DNA of 64,000 nt. Source: Penelope pileata. Taxonomy: Eukaryota > Chordata > Aves > Galliformes > Cracidae. Shown in pieces: positions 1 to 12,673 of this stretch; position 1 is the stretch's first letter, and each line of letters opens with the position of its first letter. Where the stretch lies: NCBI GenBank assembly GCA_013396635.1, contig WBMW01000582.1:2124993-2188992 (forward strand), given 5' to 3'. A program made the translations under genes and the position numbers. Below the pieces are notes generated by a model, which was given only the letters and a program-made list of their open reading frames with translations, was not told where the DNA came from and ran no database searches.

Positions 1-134
1 TGTTGCACAGCAACAAAATGGAGCAGAATGTTGGTGGGAAGGTTCAGCCTCTACTGCCATACCACCAACATCCACCTCTGCTGTCATGGAATAACATAAT
101 AAAATAGGAGGCATTACTTTTGGAGGATCCCTCA
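1..134 (-). mobile_element. Mariner (Galluhop-like) fragment, cut by window edge
   Basis: This is the right-hand end of a mariner-type DNA transposon whose transposase would read on the minus strand. It closely matches the right ends of the copies ending at 9617, 12126, 16451 and 55931: the block around the CAACAAAATGG motif, the CATACCACCAACATC stretch, and a terminal inverted repeat of the type GGAGGCATTACTTTTGGAG. The copy runs off the start of the window, so its left end is not visible. The dinucleotide after the terminus is TG, where the TA expected of Tc1/mariner insertion should be, so the duplication has decayed or the end is misplaced by a few bases. Confidence 0.8.
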
Positions 135-3088
135 TGTTATAATGAATCTCATCTTTTCCAATATTATAATAATTTTACAGTATTAATTCTCTTTCATTTA
201 CCACTTAAAATTATGATTCTAATCTTTTGAATCTTGTCTTATATCTTCTCTTCCTTCACGTTCTTTTGTGTCTTCTGTAGAACATTTCTAATGGTATGCC
301 AACAATACAGAAAACTGTAAACAGTTTCAGTGCTCTATTTTTCTTCAATAAAAATTAAAATCTTTTTTGCTTTGCAGTTTTTTTGTTTTCCTAACTTCAT
401 TGAAGAATTATATTAAATAAATTATGCATCATAGCAACTATTCTTTTTCTTATGGATTTCTTTTGCTTTAGGAGTTATAAATTTGCATAAATTAGTATAA
501 AGTGGCCATATACAATATTTATCTTTGCTTCTGCCATATGAATTTCCTTGGATGTTACATCAGCTAATTACTCAGCTTTCTTATGGATGGAATTCTTTGC
601 TGCCTTTTTAAATCTTGACCTATGTATTTTTCCAGAAAAGACTTTAGTCTAATTTTCTGTTTATCCTTTTCTTTAGGATGTTAGTAAGTGCATAATAAAT
701 GTGTCAGGTACCATGGCTATTAGCAGGAATCCAGGGGCATCTCTCATGACCAACCTGCTTCCATGTTGCAAATGAACACTTCTATCTACCTTTTGTTTTC
801 TTATCTCAGTCATTTCCTAATATAAAGCAGAATTTTTATCTTTCATTCTGTGGCTTTGGTTTCCTTAATCTCCTGTGAAGTATTTTATCAATGACATCTT
901 GAAAACCCAAGTAAATTACATTTATATAATAGATTTTTTGCTACTCACCCTGTGTTATTATGACTTCTATGTCAATATAAGCCACTTGCATATATTTGAG
1001 TGGAGGTGAGTGAGAAAGTGAGTGCTTTCTCAAGTATTTTGAATTTAAATAGTCTCTGTTCAGACAGGTGGAAAGCTTTGCTCTGTTACTGATACCCTTC
1101 ACTATCTTAAGGACGGCAGATATTTGAAACATTTTTATCCTGCAAGTCATTTTCTTGACCGGCAGAAGACCTTTTGTCCATATCAGATATAAATATCATG
1201 GAAGGTAGACTGATTTGCAGGAAATTTTTGTCATTTCTCATGCATACAAACTTTTGAAATGAAATGCAATGTTGAAAATATTATTTCTATCAATCTTAAT
1301 CAATACAATAAAATTTAATGGATGTTCTTTTTGTTATTAGGCAAACTGGTGTTTTTGGAAATTCTTTGTTTTAGTTTGATTGTGCAGTGTTGTATATTAT
1401 AAAGGTTTTTAGTCCTGTGGGCCAAAAAGTTTAAGGTGAGATTCACCTCATCTATCTTGAGCTGTCTAAACATTATATGCTTAGTTTTAAAGTGGTCAGG
1501 GAGCTTTCTACTAAATGAAGAGAAAGAAGTACATAGATAAGAAGATCAATCTCATTTAATAACAGCTGGGATCAGTCATCTTTTGTAAAGTGTCTTTCTC
1601 CAGCATCTATAAAGACAGTCTAAATGACTAGTTTGGGCGTAGTCAGTTTACATTTTAGTAAAAGCTGGTAAAAGTTGTCTTTTGAGATAAATCTCACAAT
1701 GAATCTTACTACAGGCAGAGACAAGTGACAATGTTTGCCATAAAAATAAAAGTTTAAATCACTCCTCTGGGTCTGTAACAAGAATTGGCATGTCTACAGT
1801 GAATTCAGTAATCAACTCTCAGTGGTTAAGCTCACATGCTTCCTACTTTTCTAACCAACTTAAAAAGGAACAATGAATTTCAGACGAAAAATGGAAGGGT
1901 TCCTGCAGGTAAGAAGAAAGAATAATTATTACTCATTTTGTCTTCAAAAGTACTTACCATAAACAGGAAATATTCTGCACTGCTGTGCTTTAAGAGTTTT
2001 TGGAGGTCTTTAAATGAATAAGTAACTTGCTAAGTAGTCAATTTTGAGGAACAGTGAGAACAGGCAGTATGCATTGACATTAGATGAAGTTACAGCTTCG
2101 TTGTAGAAGCAGGAATCCATACCTGCCACTTACATGAAACACAAAATAAGATATGTCTAAGGAAGAAAGCAGACAATGTGTAGCTTTCGGAGCTCTCTTC
2201 ATAACACAGCACAATTTTCTTCAAGGCACTGCTTCCAAATACATTAAATAGAAATGCATTTCACAATGAATATCATCACTTATTTTCATGGTAATGTGGT
2301 AAAGAGGGTATGCTTTAGAAGGGATCTCTGCCAAGGGACCAAAACCATGCAACTTCATGTAACTTGAAGTGTTTTGTGTGCAGATCTGTACCAATTTCCA
2401 TTTGTTCTATATTATTGCGTGATTATATTAGTTATGTGTTCTAGTCAATAAAAAATACGTAGGCTCTGTTCTGAAAAAATCATCCTTCTGCAATAATACA
2501 AGTCTCTTTAAAAGTGAACTTGTGTGCACTTAATACATATTAACAAAATATTATTTATTGCATCAGATGTTATAACTCCAAGCTTATTTATTGTTCATTG
2601 CAGATAAAACCAGAAATATCACTCAGTCTGAACAGGTAATTTTGACAACAGTGTCAAGTTAAACTGTTTCTGCAAGAGATTGTTAAATCAAATTTACATT
2701 GTAAACAAGTAAATTTCTTTCTTTGTCATTGACCAATATTTCATCTTTTCAAACTAACAGAACTCTGAAAATATAATTTCCTTGTAGCTCCTTTGCTACT
2801 TTTCTATTCTCTTATCTCAGGCAATGAAAATTAAGTCAGTCTCATTTTAGTTAAAGCCAGATTCATTTTTAAATTTACTGTACTGCAATGTTTGGGTTGT
2901 AACTACTGTAGCACAGATAAAAAAGCATGCTTTCTTGTGAAGTTGCAACAATCTCTTAAAAAGTCTCCTAAGCTTAATAAAATCAATTTTCTAAAATTTA
3001 TATGTCCTTGAAAATACTTTCATCTTCTCCCTGATAGAATTTTTATTGTGGATCACATGCTTACAAAAAACAAATGGTCAACTCACCC
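135..3088. other. Unannotated AT-rich DNA
   Basis: I see no gene or recognisable repeat here. Open frames are short (for example 69 codons on the minus strand at 941-1150) and lack any domain pattern or splice context. The sequence is AT-rich with scattered homopolymer runs. Confidence 0.6.
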
Positions 3089-3231
3089 TGTCCCTGAAGA
3101 CATTCAAGGTCAGGCTGGACCAGGCTGTGAGCAACCTGATCTAGCTGTAGATGTCCCTGTTCATGGCAGGGCAGTTGGACTAGATGACCTCTAAAGGTCC
3201 CTTCCAGCTCAAACAGTTCTATGATTCTGTG
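3089..3231 (+). mobile_element. CR1 LINE, 3' end fragment
   Basis: This is a heavily 5'-truncated CR1 element covering only the last part of ORF2 and the 3' untranslated region. It shows the usual order: a CCTGAAGACATTCAAGGTCA segment, the CATGGCAGGGCAGTTGGACT segment, then GATGACCTCTAAAGGTCCCTTCC, and the short tail TTCTATGATTCTGTG. The next CR1 begins at the following base in the same orientation. CR1 copies are normally 5'-truncated and lack long target duplications, and none is seen here. Confidence 0.9.
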
Positions 3232-4146
3232 CTTGCTTGCAGCCCGGAAGGCCAACAGTATCCTGGGCTGCATCAAAAGATGGGTGGCTGTGGTGCAATC
3301 ACAGAAGCAATCCCAGGTAAAGTATTAAAGGTTTAATGATTGTAAATAAAAAGATTTTTACTCACAACAGCGATCTCCCACCAAGATGAGGAACAGCCAG
3401 GTCCCATGCAGGAGATTCTTTCCCCTTTGTGGCTGGCTCTTAAGTAAGTCCAGGGTAGTCCCACCCTGAGTCTACCCCCCTCCTGGTCACATAGAGGGGG
3501 GGCACAGGTGTTCCTTAGGCCAGCCACCACCCTTCACCAGGCACTCAATCACTAATTCAGGCTGTGACCTCATGTTTCCCTTACAGCAGCCAACAGGGCA
3601 AGGGAGGTGATTGTCCCTCTCTCCTCTGCCCTTGTAAGGCCCCATCCTGAAAGGATGCAGAGCAGTTGGGGTGGGTCCAGAGGAGGGCTACGAAGATGAT
3701 CAGAGTGCTGGAGTACCTTTCCTGTGATGAAAGGTTTAAGGAGCTGGGCTTGTTCAGCCTGGAGAAGAGAAGGCTCTGCGGAGATCTCATTGCAAGGGAG
3801 CTCATAGGCAGAAGGAAGACTGAATTTTTACATGGTCTGATAGTGATTGGACAAAGGGGAATGGTTTTAAACTAAAAGAGGGGAGGTAAAAGAGGGGAGA
3901 TGTAGGTTAGATGTTAGGAAGAAATTGTTTACTCAGAGAGTGGTGAAGCACTGGAAGAGGTTGTCCAGAGAAGTTGTGTATGCCCCATCTCTGGAGGCAT
4001 TTAAGGCAAGGATGGATGGGGCCCTGAGGGCAGCCTGATCCAGTGGGAGGCGGCCTATGCATAGTAGGGGGGTTGGAGCTAGATGATCTTTGAGGTCCCT
4101 TACAATCTAAGCTGTTCTTATGATCCTATGATTCTATGATTTTATG
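3232..4146 (+). mobile_element. CR1 LINE fragment, split by a solo LTR
   Basis: A CR1 copy begins inside ORF2, with a segment encoding a diverged form of the QKANRILGCIKR motif of CR1 reverse transcriptases. It is broken at 3288 by the LTR at 3289-3585 and resumes after it with the segment corresponding to REVILPLYSALVRPHLEYC. The right part continues through RRATKMIRVLEYL, ELGLFSLEKRRL and the 3' untranslated region to a tail of ATTCTATG-like units at about 4120-4146. Several frameshifts and stops are present, so it is a dead copy. Joining the two halves without the LTR and one copy of the duplicated site restores colinearity with CR1. Confidence 0.92.
3289..3585 (-). mobile_element. Solo LTR, family A copy 1 (nested in CR1)
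   Basis: A 297-base element begins TGTGGTGCAATC and ends TTACA, with the TG...CA termini of retroviral-type LTRs. Its flanks are GTGGC (3284-3288) and GCAGC (3586-3590), a likely 5-base target duplication with two changes. Matching copies lie at 12372-12668 and 52996-53319. Sense is inferred as minus: that strand carries a TTTAAGAG TATA-like box followed later by an ATTAAA poly(A)-type signal. No internal retroviral coding sequence is attached, so this is a solo LTR left by recombination. I do not recognise the family name; a 5-base duplication is compatible with ERVL-type elements. Confidence 0.82.
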
Positions 4147-7100
4147 AAACAAACAACCCTTCCTCCCCCCCCCTTCTAGATAGCAAGAATGACTGGGAAA
4201 AAAATGTAGGTAGTGGAGGTAAGAGGGAGGTAAGTTTTTTCCCTTGTCTTTCAGTTTAAAAGATCTGTATTCACACAATTTCCCAGTTCAAATAATAGTT
4301 AAATACTGCTTTTACTGAGGAATGTGATGGAAGGAAAACATTTAATACTTATCTTGTAATTAATTTATATACAACAGAAAAATGCAGTAACTAAAATGTC
4401 TATAATTTCATTTAGTTAAAAACTACTTATGAACTCCTTGTATGTAGAGCTTCTAAGATGTTTTTTCTGTCAGTAACTTTATCAACATCTATGGAGAATA
4501 TTGCAAAATAGGAACTTGGCTACTTTAATAAAAATATTGGCCACATTTTTATTAACAAATGGGAAAAATAACTGGTTGTTTATAGAAATAGAGAAAATAA
4601 ACCATAAATCATTTTTTTTTTTTAAATCCCATCACAAGTGATATGCATGGGAATTCATAATGATTAAGATTTTTTTATGCACTTCTTATTTTTACAGAGA
4701 TATAATACATGCATTCTTTTGTAATTCCATACAGTAAACTGACAGTTTCATAACTCATTCATCCACCAGAGGTTGCAATTCTTTCACAGCTGAAAGGTGC
4801 CACATAAATACAAGTTATTTATATGGATGCAATGTCTTGAGGCATATTGATGTTTCATATATACACATGGTAAAAACTATTGGGTACAGAAAGAAATTTG
4901 ATGGAGAAAGTGCTTCAGACAGATTCTAATTTAAAATTCTGTGGGAAAGATACTGACAAATGTAATCAATTTCTTACTAGATTCTTTCTTTCCCTTGACA
5001 TTATTATATTCAGGCAGGATTTTATGTAATTCCTTCTTGAATAGAAGGTGGCTTGGCCACTGAGAATGTTGTTAAACATGGATTGCAACAGTTTTCTAAA
5101 CATTAAAAACATGCTGGTAGAATGGGAAACAAATACATAGCAGCTGTTAAGTCACTATATCTCTTTGATCAGGCTTCTTTCCAATTCATCTGCAAGAGAA
5201 AATAACATTATTTCTTTTCTTCCATGAAGCAAAGTCAACCGTCCAGATCTACTTGAACATTTTGTGGCTCCACATACAGGAATTTTCACAAGTGTTATTA
5301 TGCTCTTACAATAGGAATTGCTTTAGTAAATGAAACAAAGTTGTATATTGCAATGTTTCTCAGCACCTGATACTTGGAATTTAGATTACAAAGCTACAAA
5401 AAATTCATATGTATGACTGAAGTGGGAGATACTTGCCCTCATCTTCCAATAAATACTGATGGAAGATAGGACTTAGATATATAAAGCACATCTACACTAT
5501 TCCAGTAATGCATAAGTTAGAGTTAAGAATGTTAATGCTCATGTTGTGCAAATACATCTAATTTAGCAGACAATGCTAAAAGGTCCATTGCCTGGAACTG
5601 GACCTAGGTAGTCTTAAACCAGAAATAAATTTTACTTCAGTTCAATTGCAAACCATAGATGTGGTCTTGAATTAGATGAAATTCTGTGATTTCTATTCTT
5701 CAAGAGTTTGTCTAGATAAATCATGACAATTGTCTCTTAACAATTATGTGCTTAGGAATTTTAGGCATCTGAATATTTAACAAAGAAACAACACATCCAG
5801 ATAATCTAGGAATTAGGATAGCAATTCTCAGTGACTTTCTTGGAATATAGACATTTGACAACTTTAGGTCAAAAAGTATATAATTTTGGCAATGTCTCTT
5901 TCCTTATATTATTTGAAATTTAGTTAGATAGTTGATCCAGTCAACAGTGTTCTCTGTCTTTCTTTTGATTTTGGCGTGGGATTTTTGCTCAAATGCTTTT
6001 ATGATATCATTCCATAATGTTTCAATATGTACTGTGAGTTTTGAAGGACTCCATGTAGTTACATAGTAATATAGTGTTAAGTCCCCTGTAAGTGGTAATC
6101 TGCATGAGATCATGAAATAGTAATTAAAGTTTCATGGAACTTTCAGCTACAGCTGGCTTTAACCAATTCATCTCTGCTCTATACTTGTTTTAGTAGTCTT
6201 TATATTATTATTGCAAAACTAGCAACAGGAAATACCAGTAATGGCTATATAATTTACCCAAGAGGACTTAAGATAATGAAGAAAAGAACACATATGCTAT
6301 ACAATTAAATTGTCCCTTCAAAAGCTGTTTAATTTGAATGACTTTCCAAGTCAATAAAATTTCCCCCCTTTGCTCTGGTGTAAGAAGTCATCCATGAAAT
6401 TTAGACTTGGAAAGATTAGGATATAGATATGATGGATCCAAATGTTTCATTGCATCCTCTCTGAGGATAATGTGTTCTGCCAGTCCCATACCAAAGCTCG
6501 TTGAATAAGAAACTACAGCAGAGAGTAGATATGATGTACAGCTTCAGTGGTTATGTTGCTGTAGGAACAGTTAGCTGCACTTTGAGTTAAAATTTTTGAA
6601 AACCTGCAATCCTCTACTAAACTAGAAAGAGATGTTCTAGGTCAAGTATGTTCTATCAGAATGGGATAGATCTTCAGTGATGACTAGCAGTAAACCAGCT
6701 AGAAAATTCGGTACTGCTAACATTTTAACCTTGCATCTTTGCCTTACTAGAGTTAAGCTTTAACCAGCTACAACTTATCTGTTTGCTTGCCCTGTTCAGG
6801 CATTAGGGAAGGGAGGCTTCCAAGTCTAAATTATCAATATCTGGTGGATGATGATCAAATCAGTGTGGGGATATGTTTGGTATAACACATACCAAGGGTT
6901 TATGTCCCCCATCCATTCTTTCCATTTTGACCCCTGTGTTAAACAGTAGCTGCGGGGCACACATGCAGTTTAAACTATGCTAATGGTCAATTACAGCTAT
7001 TTAAATCTATCCTAGAAATCAGCAGTAATTCTGCCTGTGTTGATTCTTCTAAATAAATCACTGCACTGTTTGCTTACATAGTACAACCAGCAAGAAAACA

Positions 7101-9100
7101 AACCCATAATCAGTTTAGGAGCAATACTGTATTGTTCAAAACATGGAGAGTTTGAGAATTACTAAACACAATTCTGCAGAGTTTTGCCTCATCATAGTTT
7201 CCATTACAGGGTGACAAGCCCCAGATTTCTTACAGCTGTAGCTGCTGACCTGACTGACTTTGATTTAAACTCTTTTGTTTTAAGGATGTTTCACCTTCAC
7301 TTGTGAATGCATGACATTATTTATGTCCTCCCACATGTAAATATTCTTGGCTAGTTTTTGTTGCTTCTCACACATTATCATACAAATTGCTACTAGCATC
7401 TCCTAGCCCAGATGAATCTTCTGGCGTAAGGTTTTCATACTAGCTGTTGTTCAGCTACATATCCTTTTTGACTAAGGGATAGTTATGGCATTTTCATATT
7501 CAGTACATATGAGTAATAAACAATGAAACAAAAATGTAAAGCTGTTTGTGCTTCAGTAGTGAATAACTGCACAGACCAATCAATAACATAATGGGCAAAG
7601 AAGTGATGAAACAGCGAGACATAGTTTGTGCCAATACGGCACTATATATATAAATGGCTCTCAGAGGTGTTTTTCTCAAAAAAATAGCCAAGATTGAGGT
7701 GGCGCAGGTCCAGTCCCTTGTGCCTTCTTAAGGAAACCACAACTGTTCAGAAGCAGTATAACAGATGTTCAAAAGAATCATTAACAATCTAAATGTATGT
7801 GTGAGCAGATGTACCATTTCTACTACACATAACTTTGGGGGAGAAGGAGTTCTAAAAAAAATCAATAATGAATAGATCCATGTATGAGTTGCTCATCTAA
7901 TTATATTCAAAGGGTAGAGTAAGATTCTTTGCTTCAGTGATTGTGGTTGAGATAATGAGGACAAATGATGAGAGGAGGTATTAGAGTAACCAGGCACCAT
8001 TGACTTGGTATGTATATACTAGATCAATGAGAGGCAAAATAGCTGGCAGTATAAGACAAGCTTGTTCCAAAACCTGCTCTTTTTGGTGCACTTTGCTAGA
8101 AGCACAGGAAGTGTAATGCCATTAAAGTAAAATAAATAGATGGGCCTAAAAGAGTAGGAAAATCTGTTGCTCTATTAAGTAATGAGTTTAGTGACAGGAA
8201 CAGTCAAGATCATTACTGGTGTTGCCTGGGTGTATGGTCCCTGTGAAGAATGATCTTTTGGAAGCTGAACGAATCTTTCAGGCACAATGTCACATTGACT
8301 ACAAGAGACATAACTGCTGGGAAATATTTTTTGGCTCAGGACCACCTCTAAAAGTGGTGCTGAGGATCTGTGGAATACTATTTTGTCTCCCAATAATGTA
8401 TCCACAAAAATGTTTATGTAATTCCCCTTTTACTTTTCTGATTTACTTTCTTACCTAATATTGGAATAGTAGTCATTTTTTAACCAGTTATTTTCAAAGG
8501 AGCAAGAAACTTTGGGAATGAGTCTTATGTATTAGTACTAGAATTCTAAATGCCTTGGTAACTTTCTAACTTTCCATATCTTCTTAAAAACCATCATATT
8601 CCACATGGAGTAGCAGTGGGCAATGAAGGAGTAAATAAAAAGTTGGAACAAATTAAATGATACTACTGCTTTCTAGAATTTCCGAATACTTTTTCTGTAA
8701 TTTTCTTGAATTTCCACAGTTTTTTTGGTAAGGGAAATACAATTATTTAACTAGTTGCCTTTAAAAATTTAAACCTCTGAGACTTTTATCTCTAGCTCTA
8801 AAAATTTTTTCACTGTTTCTATACAGGCGTTTTCATTGACAATATCCTTTTCATGGTCTCATTATCTCCTCTGTCTCTGGTTTTTGCCACATATACAAGC
8901 TAGACGTATTAGTGTGAATATACAGGAATAAAGGACATAATTCCTTTCCTTAATCTCTTGCCACATGTTATTATTGCACAATAACAACAACAGTTTTGTC
9001 TCATCTAGTGAACCTTGCGCAGCTATCTCCTGATGAACTCATGAAGCTGACGCCAAAAACTAAAAGGGGTTTTGCAGTGTCACACCAGGTACTGAAATAG
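4147..9100. other. Unannotated AT-rich DNA
   Basis: Nearly 5 kb with no gene that I can support. Open frames reach at most 79 codons (8219-8458, plus strand) and show no family pattern. No transposon ends, LTR termini or tandem arrays stand out beyond short A/T runs, for example near 4610 and 4670. Confidence 0.6.
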
Positions 9101-9102
9101 TA

Positions 9103-9617
9103 CATAGTGTTCTTTGAAAGTATTGCCTCTCATTTATTTCCATGGAAACTACAAGAGATACAAAGAGCATAATACTGTTCAATAGAGCAAATTATCAGCT
9201 ACAAAACACAACTTTTCAACATACTCACCACCATTAGCTATGCATTTTTGCCAGTGATGAACAAGAGCCTGCATCCTGTGCTCATAAAAATCTACACCAG
9301 TGGAGGTCAATGGCTCACTGCCTCACTGTGCTAGTGTCCACTGTTCAGATTCCATAAATGCTCAGCAAGTGTCAATGAATGTCAGTGGGCACAATATTTT
9401 CCACTTGGAGGAATTCAATTCCACACTCCCATTCATGCACACTCCCATGTCAGGTGCCATTTTGTCAGACTGCCCCTCTGCTGACATCTGTCACATGGCA
9501 ACAAAAGGGAATGTAATATTGGTGGAAAGGCTCAACTGCTACTGCCATACCACCAACATCTGCCTCTGATGTTGTGGGCCAACACAATAAGAGACATTAC
9601 TTCTGGAGCAGCCCTTG
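9103..9617 (-). mobile_element. Internally deleted mariner (Galluhop-like)
   Basis: A 515-base non-autonomous mariner flanked on both sides by TA (9101-9102 and 9618-9619), the Tc1/mariner target duplication. The inverted termini are imperfect: the right end reads inward as CAAGGGCTGCTCC and the left as CATAGTGTTCTTTG, followed by the AAAGTAATG-type motif. On the minus strand the interior holds a decayed transposase N-terminal segment fused to the C-terminal segment that in intact relatives encodes an ALVHRWQKCIANGGDYVEK-like stretch. The central catalytic region is absent. The frame is broken by stops. Confidence 0.85.
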
Positions 9618-9619
9618 TA

Positions 9620-11577
9620 GTAAATCCTTCAGAGGCTATTTTGGTATAATTACTGAGAACTCTCAGAAATTTCTGGAAGTTTTTTTATGATTTTCTCTCT
9701 TACATCATTATGTTGCATTTCCCAGCTTATCTGAACTTGCTGGGAAATTCAGGAACATAGGGGTTTCCTGTAGAGATGTGACCACCAAGGAGATGGCACC
9801 ACCATCCACTCATGTGGATCTGAGATTTGCTAGTTCTTTCTCTTTCACTTTTCTACTCTGTTCCCCTCCCTGACTCACACAGCAATTCATCTCTAGCTTA
9901 CTCAGAAGAGAATACATCCTTCTTCTAGCTCTCCTTGCTGCTACTGCATCAGATGAATCAGGCAAGTTATGTCATGGTACTTTTGAGGCAAATCATAGAG
10001 ATGAAAAGACATACCAGGGCTAGGAGATGTAGAGCACAATCCACAACGGCTGGGCAGAGCAAAACACAGCATTTCATGAGACAGCATGAAACTTCTGCAG
10101 TTGGAATCATCCATATTGTGCAGCTCTACAATTAGAACAGTACAACACCTAACATGATTATCTAAGATACATTAAGGACCGTAGCCTTTCAGTCACATTT
10201 TACTGGAGGTATACATAATCACTTAAGCTATCTGGATGAGGACAGATATGGATATGCACACTGCCTGTTCCCCTCTCTGTATCCAGCTATCACTAGTTCA
10301 ATATGGCCTTATACCTTACAGAAATTTTTACATAAACATAGGCTGAAAACGTTTTCCAACAGGCACTGCTATTTGCTATCTAGAGAAAGGAAATTTAATT
10401 TTTACTTTCATCGCTTAGAGCCAGTCATCGTATTTCTACTTTAAAAAGTGCATCTGCTCTCTAAATTAATGTCATCAATGCACTAAACTACGTAGTTCTG
10501 CATCTGTAGTTCTGATATATTGTGAGACAAAATAGAGAACAAAGAAAGAGACCAAAATAAAGCATCTCTGTGAGGTGCAGGGAAAAATCAATTAGGTTCA
10601 TTATCTGTTTTACATTCTAGTCACTGCTTTTAAAGAAGAGGAGTACATAATACCATGGCAACAGTTGGAACTGCAGTTCTTTATGATATATAATCATTAT
10701 AGATTCTTCAGCATTCCCTGCAAATTGATAATAAAGAAGTCGCAGGAGTTGTACTGCCTACTATGCTGATTAAATGACAAGTTTGTAATTTACAAGTACT
10801 GTATTGCCATGGGAAGGCAATCATACAACTCCGTTTTGAAACTCAAGGGTTTTTGAAACATGCTGTATGATCTCTAGCTGGGCTGCAAGCTAAGATTAAA
10901 TTGAAAGGATAGCATGTAGATTTTAAGAACATAGTGTTGACATTTACTGGCCAATCAAATTTTGCAACTTTCCGGCATGACAGCAGATGTTGACCTTTCA
11001 AGCTTCCCCTATCTGCTTTCACGCATTACCTGCAGAAATTAACATTAACTCGCTTCTTGCTCCTTGCTGCTATTAATGTCAACTGGGAATTGAGAATCAT
11101 GAATTCATTTACTGCGCAGAGTGGAGACCTATTTCATACTCCAGGCACAGAAGGACTACTCCTGGGAGCTGGTATTTTTGGAAGCTGCTTCAACTACCTT
11201 TGTGGTTGAGGGATAGCTGGGAGCTATGGTGTAGAAAATGTCACTGGGAACAAGTGCAGAAAAAGACAGTGGAGGACAGATTCAAGGAGAATCCTGGAGG
11301 CCAAATACTTGTAAATGACGTTGGACACAGAGTGCTTAAAGGCTAAGCTGAAACACTTAAAGCTATTCTAATGGTGCATAAAACTAGATGCAAGGTACCA
11401 ACATCTATTTGCCTTGTTAAGTGAACTACGAAAATGTAAGCCTGCATAATATACAGCCTAGTAACAAGAAGCTTCAGGGGAAAACATAGGATTGCCTAGG
11501 GCTCTCTGATATTATACTATGATGGAAATATTAACTTTGGTAGAGATGTCTCCAGCAATCTGACTAAGATCTTGATA
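9620..11577. other. Unannotated DNA
   Basis: About 2 kb lying between two mariner copies. I see no gene, LTR termini or CR1 motif. The segment around 11080-11340 is somewhat richer in G and C than its surroundings but has no coding pattern that I recognise. Confidence 0.55.
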
Positions 11578-11579
11578 TA

Positions 11580-12126
11580 TGTAGGTCACTCTGAAAGTAA
11601 TGCCTCCCATTTATTTCCACGTAAGCAGATACAAAGAGCACAATAACACTATTTGAGAGAGCAAATTCTCAGCTACAAATGTTGTTTTTCAACATAGTCA
11701 CCACCATTAGCTATGCATTTTTGCCAATGATGAACAAACGCCTGCATGCTGTGCTTGGAAAAATCTGCATGGTTGTCTGGAACATGGCTTGTCTTTCACA
11801 TCGCTGTTGCCACTGCTGAAATGCACCATCCACTGCCTCACTGTGCTAACAGCCATGGTTTGGTCTCCATGAATATTCAGCAAGAGCCAATGAATGTCAA
11901 TGGGTGCAATTTTTTCCACATGGAGGAATTCAATTCTACATCTTTGCTTCATTAACACTTCCATGTCAGATGTGATTTTGTCAGACTACCCCTCTGCTGC
12001 CATCTGTTGCATGACAACAAAATAGAATGGAATATTGGTGGAAATACTGCCATCCCACCAACAACAGCCTGTGATGTCATGGGCCAACTTAATAAATAGG
12101 AGGCATTATTTTTGGAGCAGTCCTCA
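11580..12126 (-). mobile_element. Internally deleted mariner (Galluhop-like)
   Basis: A 547-base mariner derivative in minus orientation. The left terminus reads TGTAGGTCACTCTGAAAG, after TA at 11578-11579. The right terminus reads inward as TGAGGACTGCTCC; the base pair after it is TG rather than TA. The transposase N-terminal domain is well preserved (see 11707-11964). It then jumps directly to the C-terminal coding part, whose YVEK-like segment lies near 11690, so the catalytic centre is missing. The left terminus is the same variant as the right terminus of the copy at 53535-54065, which is in the opposite orientation, so the two element ends differ consistently in sequence. Confidence 0.87.
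11707..11964 (-). pseudogene. Mariner transposase N-terminal (HTH) remnant
   Basis: The 85-codon minus-strand frame carries the N-terminal DNA-binding domain of a mariner transposase. Residues about 10-62 follow the family pattern: an IEFLHVEKIAPIDIH helix, a GDQT turn, STVRQWMVHFSSGNSDVKD, then a CSRQP segment corresponding to the linker (GRPS-like in other mariners). After about residue 66 the frame passes the deletion junction and enters the C-terminal part out of register. None of the three catalytic aspartates can be present because the middle of the gene is gone. It could bind transposon ends at most; it cannot be an active transposase. Identification rests on motif resemblance by eye. 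Confidence 0.75.
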
Positions 12127-12371
12127 TGATATCAGCAAATCATTTATTCTTGTACCTAAAAAGTAACTAAGAAAAAAAAGAATATTTTCTGAGTTATCCT
12201 TTCATTTGTGTTAAAAGGAAAGGCTTCTTTTAAGTGCCTACAGACATTATTATCAGAAAGAAAAGCTAACGTTTATTACTGTAAAATGTTTTTGCCAGCA
12301 TCAACTAGCATATATGTTACATGTAAGAATACTTTTTAAGTGCAGTGGTTCACTGTACCTGAAATTGCTAT

Positions 12372-12668
12372 TGTGGTGCAATCACAGAAGCAATCCCAGG
12401 TAAAGTATTAAAAGGTTTAATGATTGTAAACAAAAGATTTCAACTTACACAATAGCAAACCCCCACCAAGACAAGGAACAGCCAGATCCCACGCAAGAAA
12501 TCCTTTCCCCTCAGTGGCTGGTTCTTAAATGAGCCCAGGGTAGTCCCACCCTGGGTCCACCCCTCCTGGTCACATGGAGGGGGGGTACAGGTGTTCCTTA
12601 GGCCATCCACCACCCTTCATCAGGTGCTCAATCACTAATTCAGGCCGTGACCTCGTGTTTCCCTTGCA
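12372..12668 (-). mobile_element. Solo LTR, family A copy 2
   Basis: A 297-base element with TGTGGTGCAATC at its left end and CCCTTGCA at its right end. It is flanked by a perfect 5-base duplication GCTAT (12367-12371 and 12669-12673), which fixes both boundaries. It is nearly identical along its length to the copy at 3289-3585. The inferred sense strand is minus, where a TTTAAGA-type TATA box and an ATTAAA signal occur in the order expected of U3-R-U5. No internal retroviral region adjoins it. Confidence 0.88.
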
Positions 12669-12673
12669 GCTAT

